This document shows, piece by piece, positions 11,383 to 23,364 of a stretch of 64,000 nucleotides of DNA. This DNA comes from Schistosoma haematobium (lineage: Eukaryota > Platyhelminthes > Trematoda > Strigeidida > Schistosomatidae). The stretch covers positions 34,331,809 through 34,395,808 of the forward strand of contig NC_067197.1 in the NCBI RefSeq assembly GCF_000699445.3, given 5' to 3'. The position numbers were made by a program, and so were the translations under genes. Position 1 is the stretch's first letter. Each line of letters begins with the position of its first letter. The notes beneath the pieces are model-generated. The model saw only the letters and a program-made list of their open reading frames with translations. It ran no database searches and had not been told where the DNA came from.

Positions 11383-12140
11383 ATGACGCTTCATGGTGAA
11401 AGCCGAATTCCTTCGGAAGCCACGAGGCCGATGCCCCTTCTAACAACCAGAGCAAAAATTTTTATAGGTACATGGAACGTTAGAACAATGTGGGAAACCG
11501 GGAAGACCAGCCAAATAGCAACGGAAATGAGGAGATACAACTTGACAGTACTGGGAATCAGCGAAACCCACTGGACCCAAGCTGGACAGAAAAGGCTAGC
11601 TACGGGAGAGATGCTGCTATACTCCGGTCACGAAGAGGAAAATGCTCCACACACACAGGGAGTTGCTCTAATGCTGTCCAAAGTAGCACGAAATGCACTT
11701 GTAGGATGGGAATCCCACGGATCCAGAATCATCAAAGCATCATTCAAAACAAAGAAGGAGGGGATCTTAATGAATATTATCCAATGTTATGCACCCACCA
11801 ATGATAGCAACGACGACATTAAAGATCAATTCTACGAGCGGCTGCAGTCAATCATAGAGAAATGCTCAAGAAAGGACTTCACCATTCTGATGGGAGATCT
11901 AAATGCCAAGGTCGGAATAGACAACACTGGATATGAAGATATTATGGGACGACATGGACTGGGAGAGAGGAACGAAAATGGAGAAAGATTTGCAAATTTG
12001 TGTGCATTCAACAAATTAGTCATAGGAGGCACAATATTTCCACACAAACGTATACACAAGGCTACATGGATCTCACCGGACCACACTACAGAGAACCAGA
12101 TAGACCATATTTGCATCAAAAAAATTCCGAAGGACAATGG
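11383..12140 (+). pseudogene. RTE endonuclease domain (frameshifted ORF, part 1)
   Basis: Encodes an exonuclease-endonuclease-phosphatase fold that nicks target DNA for target-primed reverse transcription. Visible motifs: GTWNVRTM (Asn near residue 32), SETHW (Glu near 61), YAPTND, GDLNAKVG. The catalytic SDHH motif lies after the break and is read in the next frame (about 12178). The shift is in an A-run near 12118-12124, where the copy at 30076 keeps a single frame. Confidence 0.88.
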
Positions 12141-12975
12141 AAGATGTGAGAACCAGGAGAGGAGCTGACGTAGCTTCAGATCACCACCTAGTTGTAGCCA
12201 ATTTAAAACTGAAGCTAAAAAAGAACTGGACAAGTGGACAAACAGCAATACAAAGGTTCAATACAGCCTTCCTTCGAGATACTGACAAACTCAATGAATT
12301 CAAGATAGCTCTCAACAACAGATTCCAAGCCTTTCAAGATCTACTGAAGGAAGAAGAAACTACCATGGAGGACAACTGGAAAGGCATCAAAGAAACATTG
12401 ACTTCAACGTGTCAAGAGGTTCTGGGCCTAAAGAAACACCATCATAAGGAATGGATCTCTATAGAAACACTGGACAAGATCAAAGAAAGGAAGAACAAGA
12501 AGACAGCAATTAACAACAGCCGAACACGAGCAGAGAAAGTCCAAGCACAAGCTGAATACATAGAAGCAAACAAGCAAGTGAAGAGGAGCATTAGAGCCGA
12601 CAGGAAGAAATACGTGGAAGAATTAGCAACGACGGCAGAAAAAGCTGCTAGAGAAGGAAATATGAAACAGCTCTACGATACAACGAAGAAACTATCAGGG
12701 AAATACAGTAAACCAGAGAGGCCGGTCAAAGACAAAGAAGGCAAGCCAATCACTGAAATTCAACAACAGCGAAACAGATGGGTAGAATACTTCGAGGAAC
12801 TCCTGAATAGGCCGGCTCCAATGAATCCACCGAACATCGAAGCAGCACACACAGATCTTCCTATAGATGTCAACCCACCAACGACGGAAGAAATTAGAAT
12901 GGCCGTCAGACAAATCAAGAACGGGAAAGCAGCAGGACCCGACAACATACCAGCTGAAGCACTGAAATCAGCATG
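12137..12975 (+). pseudogene. RTE ORF part 2: endonuclease end and linker
   Basis: Continues with SDHHLVVANLKLKLKKNW, a long Lys/Glu-rich helical linker and the start of the RT domain ([20 protein letters not shown]). Compared with the 30-kb copy, about 20 bases are missing near 12970, which shifts the frame again. Confidence 0.85.
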
Positions 12976-14382
12976 CTTTACCCTCTATTCAAAAAGATTT
13001 GGGAGGAGGAACAAGTGCCAATGGACTGGAAAGAAGGACACCTCATCAAGATTCCAAAGAAAGGAGATCTGAGCAAATGTGAAAACTACAGAGGCATTAC
13101 ACTACTGTCAATACCAGGGAAAGTCTTCAACAGAGTGTTGCTGAACCGGATGAAGGATGCAGTAGATGCCCAACTTCGAGATCAACAAGCTGGATTCCGA
13201 AAGGATCGGTCGTGCACAGACCAAATTGCAACACTACGGATCATCGTCGAACAATCAGTTGAGTGGAACTCGTCACTATACATCAACTTCATTGATTATG
13301 AAAAGGCATTCGACAGTGTAGATAGGAGGACATTATGGAAACTTCTTCGACACTACGGAGTTCCTGAGAAGATTGTCAATATTATCCGGAACTCATACGA
13401 CGGACTACAGTGCAAAGTAGTGCATGGAGGACAGCTGACAGATGCATTCCAAGTAAGGACCGGAGTCAGACAAGGCTGTTTACTCTCTCCCTTCCTCTTT
13501 CTTCTGGTGGTCGACTGGATTATGAAGACCTCGACATCTGAAGGAAAACACGGAATACAATGGACAGCTCAGAACCAATTAGACGATCTGGACTTCGCAG
13601 ATGACCTAGCCCTCCTATCGCATACACACGAACAGATGCAGATAAAGACAGCCAGTGTAGCAGCAGTCTCTGCATCAGTAGGCCTCAGCATACACAAAGG
13701 GAAAACCAAGGTCCTCAAATTCAAAGCGGAGAACAGCAATCCAATCACCCTTGATGGCGAAACTCTGGAAGATGTAGAATCCTTCACATATCTGGGAAGC
13801 ATCGTCGATAGACATGGAGGTTCAGATGCAGACGTAAAGGCGAGGATTGGCAAAGCAAGGGCCGCATCCCTACAATTGAAGAACATATGGAACTCAAAAC
13901 AACTTTCAACCAATATCAAAGTGAGAATCTTCAATACGAACGTCAAGGCAATTCTACTGTATGGAGCTGAAACTTGGAGAACTACAACAACCACAATCAA
14001 GAAAGTACAAGTATTTATAAATAGCTGTCTACGCAAGATACTCAACATCCATTGGCCGGATACCATCAGCAATAGCCTTCTGTGGGAGAGAACAAACCAA
14101 CTTCCAGCTGAAGAGGAAATTAGGAAAAGACGATGGAAATGGATAGGACATACATTACGCAAATCGTCAAACTGCATCACGAGGCAAGCTCTAACTTGGA
14201 ATCCTGAAGGGAAGCGGAAAAGAGGAAGGCCAAAGAACACGTTACGTCGGATAATAGAAGCAGATATGAAAAGGATGAATTACAACTGGAAGGAGCTGGA
14301 AAGGATTGCCCAGGACAGGGTTGGATGGAGAATGCTGGTGAGCGACCTATGCTCCTTCACGAGGAGTAACAGGTGTAAGTAA
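12973..14382 (+). pseudogene. RTE reverse transcriptase domain (ORF part 3)
   Basis: 469-codon open frame. RT blocks are intact: [55 protein letters not shown] and the catalytic FADD at 13594-13605. The C-terminal region has [15 protein letters not shown] and [13 protein letters not shown], typical of RTE proteins. Only the two upstream shifts disable the element. Confidence 0.9.
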
Positions 14383-14406
14383 GTAAGTAAGTAAGAGCCA
14401 AAAAGT

Positions 14407-15260
14407 GGCTGTGAATGAGGGAGATAGTAATTAATAGACAGGCCATAACTCAAGAATGATAAATCATGTAGTAATAGTCTATGGGTTAAATTAAAGCTTA
14501 TAATAAGAATAATATAAATATACATAATCTGATTATTGAACAATTATACAATGAGAATATTTATAGAATATTAGTCCATTGATAGTCCTCGGAAGTTACC
14601 TGTAATTTAATCTTCACTGGGATATAACAACTTTGGCAAGTTTTGCTGACTGTTCATACTCAAAATTGGTTTGCTGATTAACCGATTTCATTTATACTGG
14701 TGGTTACTTTTCAGTGTTCTCAAGGGCCATTGTCATTGGGTCATTTTAAGGCATGTCGCCATTGCTAACATTAATGAGTTTGATTGTCGTGTAAGCCGAA
14801 TAGGTCAACTTTGGCCTGTTCGTGCTGTGCGTAATTGATTCACGCAATCAATGATCGGAATAATATATGTGGTATGTATGAATGATGCGAATGGTCCACC
14901 AGGGTGTTGGGTACCTGTGTGATTGCGCCACAGGATTGAGCTGTGCTATTCAGATTGTAGCCTATATGGTGTCTGTATCTGAGCTGTACTGCTCGGGTTG
15001 AGCCTGGGAGGTGTCTGGCTCTCCTGCGAAACAGGATTAAGCTGTACTGTTTGGGTTGTCACGTGAAAGTCTGGGTGGTGTCCGGTTATCCTGAAAACCA
15101 ATATAAAATTACTCTAGCCTATAAGGGTATGCTATATAACTGTGAACTTTAGTATCAGTGTAACAGTTAATAATAGTTATTCGCAAGCCTCTTATTTTAT
15201 TGATTATTAATTATATTAACGCTACTGCACTCTGAAACTAGCCTTCAAGTACACTGTTAC
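14407..15260. other. Intergenic; possible old LTR-like or repeat sequence
   Basis: No coding frame. Contains three imperfect ~50-nt units (14925-15098) and then CTATATAA near 15132 with a plausible start region. It has the look of a solo LTR or repeat promoter, but I could not find paired TG...CA ends or a target duplication. Confidence 0.3.
14925..15098 (+). repeat. Three imperfect tandem units of about 50 nt
   Basis: Each unit has a form of GGATTGAGCTGT, then GGGTTG or AGATTGTAG, then TGGTGTCTG or GAGGTGTCTGG. Units are diverged. Confidence 0.5.
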
Positions 15261-15545
15261 AGTTTATGTATTGTTGAACACACGTTGAAACAGATGTGAT
15301 TCACCTTGTATAAACTACTCATTTAAATCGAGAAGAAACTCCTTTTTTTAAATTAAAGAATGATTTATAATGCGAAAAGAAATTTCAAATAATCTTATTT
15401 TATGGGATATAATTTATTCTCTTGTATTTCCTATCAGAACTAACCATAATGATTTGCATGCAGAAGCCATACAACTGAGTTTAAAATTTTTTATTACTAT
15501 TCATAGTTTACTCTTGTACGTTTTATTATATGCTATCATTTTACT

Positions 15546-15825
15546 CAGTAGCTAAGTGGATAACGCGACGGCGTTTGAAGCGAACGGTACTGGGTTCGAG
15601 TCACAGAGTGAACATCAACTCTGAGGTGCAGGTACATCCAGCTGACGAGTCCCAAATGGGACGAAACACTCGTCCTGGATTCGAATGCTAGCCACTATCC
15701 ACCTTTACTTATATTGCTTGTGAATTAAAGCAATACTCACAGTATGCACATATACCAATAGAAGACTGGTCAATTGCAGTCCTAAACATCAATGGGAAGA
15801 TTCAAGTAAAGAATATCAAGTGAAT
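15546..15825 (+). mobile_element. Sm-alpha-like tRNA-derived SINE with hammerhead
   Basis: tRNA-like head with an A-box-like TAGCTAAGTGGATAACGCG and a B-box-like GGTTCGAGTCA, followed by the hammerhead motif and a 3' body (AAAGCAATACTCACAG ... AATGGGAAGATTCAAG). The same 3' body recurs at 26.8-27.0, 40.7 and 44.6 kb. Confidence 0.85.
15636..15680 (+). ncRNA. Hammerhead ribozyme motif in the Sm-alpha-like SINE
   Basis: ATCCAG, CTGACGA, GTCCC-AAAT-GGGAC, GAA, ACACTCGT, C, CTGGAT. All conserved core bases are present. Stem I is six pairs, stem II five pairs, stem III is the usual two-pair minimal stem. Predicted cleavage after GTC at 15674. Sm-alpha hammerheads are established; activity of this copy is inferred. 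Confidence 0.88.
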
Positions 15826-15829
15826 TTTA

Positions 15830-16212
15830 CAAAGTTGTTTTGATTACAGATTATAAGTAACATTTATGAAGAAAATGTTAGTTTTTGGATCTAAGCTTTA
15901 AAAAGTAAAATGTACACACAGTGGAATAAAGAGTTTATATGAGGTTATTTTAGATGAACATTTGGAAATATTGTGTTTTGAATAAAGAGTTATACTGGAT
16001 ATTTGTTTTTTAGATAACTTTAAATTTTGTTTCTAATTTGTTTGTTTATTTGTATATATGTATGTTTATTTGATCAGTTGTATGTTGAGTTTATCAGTGG
16101 TACAGAAATTGTACATCTTTGCTCTTAAATAACTGTAATAAAAAATATTAAATACCATCAGTAATGCATAACAGTAATAATAGTCTATGTGTAATAATAA
16201 TATATAACTTAT
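15830..16212 (-). other. 3' UTR / downstream flank of the GPCR gene
   Basis: AT-rich. On the - strand AATAAA occurs (as TTTATT) near 16046 and 16066, candidate poly(A) signals about 150-170 nt past the GPCR stop. Confidence 0.4.
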
Positions 16213-16965
16213 TCATTCAGTAATGTATAATATTTCAGTTTTTGTATGATCATTTCGTTTATTACGCTTTCTAAAACGTAGTAAACGATTTGACAAAGCT
16301 GTTTTAAATGATCCAGTCAATATACTATACACAACAGGATTTACACATGATGCAGCAAATGATAATGTTTGTGATAATAGTTTTACTATTTTCATCGCTG
16401 GTACAAATGGAAAACTAGCTTCATCAAAAAAGAACCATGAATTAATTATATGTGTTGGTAGCCAACATACACCCCATAATGTAGTGACTAATACAACCAG
16501 TTTAGTCGCTTTAGAACGTAAACGTTTTTTCTTTAATTCTCGTGTAGCACGTATCAATTCATTTGGATTTTGTTGTATATTTTCATGGAAATCACACTTT
16601 TGTATACAACTTTTTGTACTAGAACGGTGCCCAGTTCCAATATTACTAGTTGTGCTAGTATTATAATCTGATGTCGTAGTATCATCAGATAATTGTTGTT
16701 CTAAGCGTTGTTGTTGGCGATGATGATGAGGATGATTGTCATAATTGTGGGATATATTTTCATGTGTATCATCAGACCTATGTGATCCACATTGTTGTTG
16801 TATACTAAACAATCTTCTTTTCTTTGTTGATTTTTGACTTGAATTAAATGATTCATTAGTGTTACTGTTATTATTGGTAACACTATTATTGTTGTTTCTT
16901 GTATAAATGGAATTGTCATGCAAAGAAGTACGTTTTAATTGACCTGTTTCTCGTTCTGCCACATT
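16213..16965 (-). CDS. GPCR last exon: loop 3, TM6, TM7 and C-terminal tail
   Basis: Acceptor TCTACAG (minus) precedes 16965; phase 0; stop TGA at 16215-16213. Encodes 250 residues: a ~140-residue hydrophilic third loop with Asn runs and a His-rich HHHR stretch, [25 protein letters not shown] (TM6), then TM7 with [15 protein letters not shown]. The tail is basic ([11 protein letters not shown]) and ends EILYITE. The first codon is AAT at 16965, not a start codon. Confidence 0.9.
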   Translation of the reverse strand, partial: NVAERETGQLKRTSLHDNSIYTRNNNNSVTNNNSNTNESFNSSQKSTKKRRLFSIQQQCGSHRSDDTHENISHNYDNHPHHHRQQQRLEQQLSDDTTTSDYNTSTTSNIGTGHRSSTKSCIQKCDFHENIQQNPNELIRATRELKKKRLRSKATKLVVLVTTLWGVCWLPTHIINSWFFFDEASFPFVPAMKIVKLLSQTLSFAASCVNPVVYSILTGSFKTALSNRLLRFRKRNKRNDHTKTEILYITE

Positions 16966-19900
16966 CTGTAGATAAGAAGGAAGAAATGGATGTTCTAATA
17001 CAGTTTTTTAGTGGTATACAAAATGAAATATTGATTTAATTAAAATTGGACGGGAAAGAAAACTTCTAGATAATTAAATTCATAGTGTCAATAGTGTTAA
17101 GTGATTTCTAAAGTTTATTTCTTAAGAAAGAAGATGATTTCATGTGATCTTTGGCTTAAATTTGAACAGAAAATTCCAAAATAGTTTCGATTCAAAGCAA
17201 TATGGGGCGAGACGGTAATGTATGGACGAGCCAATCAGAAGCGTTAGAGGGATTTCAAGGTCACGGCGCCAATTTTAGTACCTGATGCTCACGTACGATC
17301 GATTTACAGTGGATTTTAAAGAAGACGTGATAAGTGAGCGGCTATAACAAATGGGATTGCTAAGAAGTTCCTTTATCTGTGACTGTGGTAATCAAATAGA
17401 CAAAACAGTAGTGAGGAAGCGAAAATTTAACAGAGGACGTAGTATTAAAGAAGACTGGGTAAGTAACACTTCCATAAATATACCTCACAGGTCCTTGGAA
17501 TTTACGACAGGTCAACCCAAAAGGGACACTTCCAAAGGGTGAGAAACTGGCAGGCAACGACTATAATACTAATTATATGGGAATATGTGCAGGCAGGTAC
17601 TACAATATATACAGACGATTGGAGAGCGTACAGATGGCTGCATGCACTTGGTTATGTGCATCATGTCGTTATCCGCAAGCACCATTTTGTGTACCCTACA
17701 ACCGGAGTGCACACTAACAATGTTGAAGATATGTGGTCGAGACTGAAGGAGTTTTTACGACCTTATCATGACTCGAGAGGCCGACTATTATGGAGCCATA
17801 TGGATGAATCCCTCTACCGTATGCATTACGATTTCCGAACCTCTTTCCAACCTTGACAAGTTTTCGAACCATGTAGAAGAAATGTATCGACTTTAATTTT
17901 TTGGTTTTGTATAATATATTTTTACTTTATACTAGCTGTTTTATGATTGGTTGATACTTCTCAAGTTCACTTAAGATTCGTTCAAAGGTCGTCCATAGAC
18001 TGTAGTTTCGCCAACTGTCATTCAGTCATTTTTAGATGTTGACTAAATTGTTACTGATCATTAGATTCTTATCAGAATAATGTAGATAACTTTTGAACAG
18101 ATTTCACATCAAATGGTTCATATTCACACAACGAACTGAATTTTACATTTGAACATAAGAAAACAGTTATTTAGAAGTGAATTATTTTCAGCATTACTTG
18201 TTTTCGATTATTCCTCTGAAGAAGTTTAAACAAAACTGCGAAGAATTTATTTCAGTCGTTCAGGTTCTTAGAAATACAGTTTGATATCAGAGGAATCATA
18301 TTGAATATATCGTAGTTTATATTTAAGAAACGAAACGGTGAGATTATTGTTTCCAATAGTTAGTTTGAGCACACTACATCCAACTTTTATAGATTTTCGA
18401 TCACTAAATAATCTTAGCTGGACTAACATTTGAAATCTGAGGGGTCGTTTCTTCCTGGTATCAGACTACTCAGCAATGCGAAATCACGATCTTGCACGTT
18501 GTGTTTGAATGTAAGACGTCAGGTCTTGCGTGTGAGGTCCTAACCTATAGAGCACTGAGCCGGCACCCAACTACAATCTCCACAAATTTCACAAACTAGT
18601 AACAGTCATGTGCTCATTAGTCATTAGCTCTAAGATGTAACTCCTTGGATTCTAGCGAAAAGCCGTGACCAGTAATTTTCAACCGTATATGGTATGAGAC
18701 AGTCATTCACTGCAGACAGGAGACTGAAATTCTTAGGCTCGAGTCCCGAGTGTGTGATCGTGGATGCATACTACTTAGGACTCTCATATTTAGACGAAAT
18801 GACCGTACAGGTCTTCGACAGTGTTCTAGCTGAGATCGACTCGTAATTTTAAGTTTAAAGGTATATTATTTGAACAGATGCACCGTGTGTTGACATTTCT
18901 TATATTTCTTCCTCAATGAAAATACTACTCATTCACATATAACATCAATATTTGGTTTAATTAGACACATGTCATTTAAAGATGGGGATACTGTCACAAA
19001 TTTCATCAAAAACAGTGAATATTCAATATTTAAACCAAAAAAACAACTTGAAAAAATTGTTGTGACAGTATTTGTTTTTCATAATAATTAAGATCCTGTC
19101 AACTACTCAGTTTTTGAATAATGTATATATGTGTTTACTGGATGAGTAACTTTCGAATGAGATTAGGTTAAAATTAGTGGACTGTAAAAGTTAGGTTTAC
19201 AACTAATCGTATACTACTGACACCAACAGTTAGTAATGTAAGCGAATAACACAAAGAATGCAGTTCCATTTGTTCACGTATTTCGTCTTTTCTGAGTTTC
19301 CTAATATCTGTAATGTCGTCACGGGCTAATTTTCGTTAGGAAGCTATTTAAATCTTCAAATTTATTAATTATCATTTCCTCTCATTATTTTACTACTTAA
19401 CAGCACGTACCTACGTTACTTTATAAAGCCCTAGAACAAAAAAATCGATGAGACTATAATTTATAGACGACCTTTGAGCGACGCTGGAGCGTCCCTGAGT
19501 ATGTTCACCTACTTACTAGGGCTAAATGAGGAGTTTAAGCCGGTGTGAGGAATTAAGATTATGATTTAGGGTTTTCATTACAAGCTGACATAAACTAAAA
19601 TGCGAAAACGCTATTTAGCCAAATGGATGAATGAATTTCGTGCTAAAATCCAAGACCTATTATACTAAATTTGATTGGTTTGTCCATAATTTATAGTCTT
19701 GCCAAAAAATCTAATGAATACTTCCTATGTTAAAATCGTCACCCTTTTTATTAAAGATGACTTAATTATCATGCTTGGAAATGTAAGTTTCAGAGTTGAA
19801 TGAAAAACCTTTAGTTAAGTAGTTTCAATTGTTTTTATCTCTCAAAGATAATAATTACTTATTTCAGTAAATATTTTATTATAAATACAGAAATGCCTAC

Positions 19901-22900
19901 AAGCAATGATTGAAGAAATAAGATTATGGACAGTAAGTAACAATATGAATTGATTTTTACTACTTTTGTTTGTAGTATTCAGTAGTAACAAAACAGAAAA
20001 ATGGAAATCATTGTTTATGATCATGGGTATTGTTTTGTTGTTATGTGAATAATCTGAATACATTTTGTAGTGGATAAATAGTGTTAATTGTTGAAAACAG
20101 TAATTAAATAGAAATTTTAATAAGAGTTTTATTATATTATAAGGAAAGGAAATATTTTCGAAAATCTTTAACATGTATCAATCTAAACAAAGCATGAATA
20201 ATAATGCTTATAGAGTACAATAACTTCATTGTATTTCATGCAATTGGTTCCCTTTATGAATTTAAATAGAGCAAGAACAAACATTGATGCAGAATAGTAT
20301 GAATTCATATTATTTCGAGGTTTCTCGTCCGCTGCTTACAAACCAAAATTGTGATAGAATTTTTACATGGAGATAGTGTGAAACAATTGTAATCAAGTTA
20401 TTTGCACTCATTTGTGTCAATTGTTTCACACTATCTGCATGTAAAAATTCTATCACAATTTTGGTTTGTAAGCAGAGGACGAGAAACCTCGAAATAATAT
20501 GAATTCATACTATTCTGCATCAATGTTTGTTCTTGCTCATTGTATTTCACTGATCTCTTTTCAACTATATGATGATAGTAAAATTTCGAACTAACTGAAC
20601 TCATGAACTATGTTTTGAATTCTGGAAGAATTAATTGTCTATCATCGATGAACAATTTGTTTATAATGAGGTTAATAATTGATGATTTAAAAGGTGGTTG
20701 AGTTGTGAGTAATTGTGGTTGATAGTTCTGATATATTGACGAGTACAGTAAAAAAAATATGAAATATGTAAGAAAAAAATGAAGCATTTTGTTTCCAACT
20801 TATTGAACTCACTATACTTAAATCAAGAACTTGCCATAAGAGATGTTTGGCGGGAATTTATCTACCTTTGTTTGCGTTGTTCAGCGGTATATATGGTTGA
20901 GTTTAAATGTGTTACTTTAAAAACTTTCCTCAATAATTGATTATTTATTTTTAGGATACGATCACATTTGAACATTAGTCAGGTAATACTAGGAAAGAAT
21001 CATGTTTCCACGTGATTCATCGAAACTGTTTTCATCCTGAAAGATTTCATTTCTCTCTCATTTATTACGAAACTTTGGATTAATGATTGGACTTAGTCGA
21101 TCACATCATAATGATATAATATATAATATGTACAGATTAATATGTGAATAACTATAAATACGATTGTATACCTTTAGTGAGGGATATAATGGAAACGAAA
21201 AGTCATGAATTTTCCGTAATGACGCAATGATTTTTATTTGTTTTGATTTGAAAATCATAATAAAACCGTTTCGCCCGTCACGAATTCATGCTTAGTACAA
21301 TATATCTATAACATTCAAGGAAATTTAAGCTTTCACTGAGAGCTAAATGAGTAAAAACTGGACAATTTACTTTCCTAGCCTACAAGTATTTATACTTGTT
21401 CTAACTGAGGATCAGTTACCTTAACCACTGAAACAATAGTCAGGACTTTACTGTTATTTAGTATTTTGTTGATGGTTATTAATGCTTCATTTTATAGTTT
21501 TTTTGTTCTGAGAAATGTAATTTTAAGTTTCATCTTTTGTAAATCTATTATGTACCATAAACCATGTATTTTGCCTAGACAGTAAAATCAAATCTGTATG
21601 AGTAAGTATACACCTTGTCTTCTCATAGACATTAATTGATTTCCTCTACAAAATGAGATCATCGAACATCATGAAGTAAATCAGCAAGATGCAAGGATCA
21701 CTTCTTTATTACACAAATTTTTAAAATAAGTCAATAATTCATAGAAGAGGCGATGTCTTTAAAAGAGATTTTTTTGATCAGTTTTAAGACATATTTGTCT
21801 TGGAATACTAAGTTATTGTTGTGAAACAAAGTGGTTACAGTGATTACTTTGTTTAGATACTGATATTAAATGATGCAATATTCAAATGAACTTTGTCATT
21901 TTGATACTATAAATGTTTCATTTGTAATCAGATAGATAGGGTCAGTTTAGTAACCTCAACTGTAATTTCGATGAAGTAAAAAAACCAACAATCCGAACTG
22001 ATCGGCATGTCTATACTGTAAAGTTTCTTCTTAAGAAGTCAGTGTTGATTTGTCTAGATTGTAGCATTTAGTTGGAATACTAATTTCTTTTCTATATTAT
22101 TTTGTGTTATTAGAAAAAAAAACTAAGGAAGTCCAGTAATTCTATTCAGAAGAATAAAGACATTTCAACGAAGAAAATTTTTCTTTAGACCATATCATTT
22201 TCTGAAGCTGTATAATCTTATTTTCTTTATATGTAGTAAAATAAAGGTGTTATAAACTAATCAAAGTTTGTCAAACTTATTTAAGTATTGAATGTAAAAG
22301 GAATAATATGCGGACTGTCAGCTCAGTTTGATACTATGCTTTAATACTTTTGAATTTGTTGATTGTCATAATGGTCAGTCAATAAAATATTACTTGACAT
22401 ACATTCTCAGAATTTTTACCTTACATTATATACTTACCTTATTTACTTGTATAAATATTCATAAAACTGAACATTGAAATTCGTTTGCAAGATTATCTGT
22501 TTAATAAATTTATTTGAATGATCTACTGAAATTAACAACAGGCAATATTTGTTGATTAGATAGTTATAAGTGACAAAACAATGTTATATAATTATCAGTA
22601 TAGGGTTGTGGAGATTGTTAGGTTTAGATTGATATCATGAATTGATCAATGCTAGAGCACCATTGAAGAAGTGGAAGCACTGAGAAGCCGTTTTGTCCTT
22701 ATATAAGACTCCCCAGAGGTGCGTTTCCAAGATCTCACACGCGGGACTCATACCTTGAACCTTCGGTCTCGCGAACTGCTGAAGATTTCGATACTAGGAC
22801 GAAACGGCCGTTCAATGCTTTCAGGTTTCCAATGGTGGTTTGACATTGATCTATTCATGATATCAATATTATATAAGTCAATTTAATTCAGACAAGAAAT

Positions 22901-23326
22901 AGAAAAATGACCATATCAATATCTCATTTTTTTTACTTTTGACAAACATCATCAACTGTAAAGTAGTGTACCTTTATTGTTTTAATCCATTGCCTATCAA
23001 CAAACTTATTAAGTTACCTATTCTATTGTAGTTTTGCAATTATTTTAAGCAATACTCTAGTGAATATTTACCAAATTATTTTATATCAGTAGATTATGAA
23101 ACAATTTCTATCAACAGAATAAATTTCGTTTGATTTTTAAAGGATACTTCAATAATTTTCTTTTCATCCAATTTCTATTCACTTAAATAAAAATGAAAGT
23201 GATATTTCACTTGTGTGTGTGATAGGAATTTTTGATTATACCAACGACAACAAAAACAAAAAAAAACGGTTAACGGTTAGTTAACTAACAACAACAACAA
23301 CAACAACAACATACAAATACACTGAA

Positions 23327-23364
<38 letters not shown>

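Larger units (their letters stand above)
11195..14393 (+). mobile_element. Full-length RTE-clade (SR2-like) non-LTR retrotransposon
   Basis: Flanked by a perfect 13-bp target duplication, AGAGCCAAAAAGT, at 11182-11194 and 14394-14406. The 5' end (AACTCCGCCTG) matches that of the copy at 30076, so this is not 5'-truncated. A short 5' UTR is followed by an AP-type endonuclease and reverse transcriptase frame, then a tandem TAAG tail. The frame is broken twice (near 12121 and 12970). It lies between the two host genes in + orientation. Confidence 0.92.

Noticed and set aside
13569..14240. 223-codon - strand frame and similar - strand frames over the other RTE copies
   Set aside because: Antisense shadows of the RTE reverse transcriptase; they recur wherever the sense frame occurs.
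14733..15261. Solo LTR
   Set aside because: TG and CA ends can be picked by eye, but no matching target duplication or second copy was found in the window.
15546..15612. tRNA gene
   Set aside because: A- and B-box-like sequences are present, but no full cloverleaf with an acceptor stem. They are SINE heads, repeated in many copies.
17539..17856. Host gene encoding a 105-residue protein
   Set aside because: It is the C-terminal part of a decayed Merlin transposase lying between Merlin-type inverted ends.
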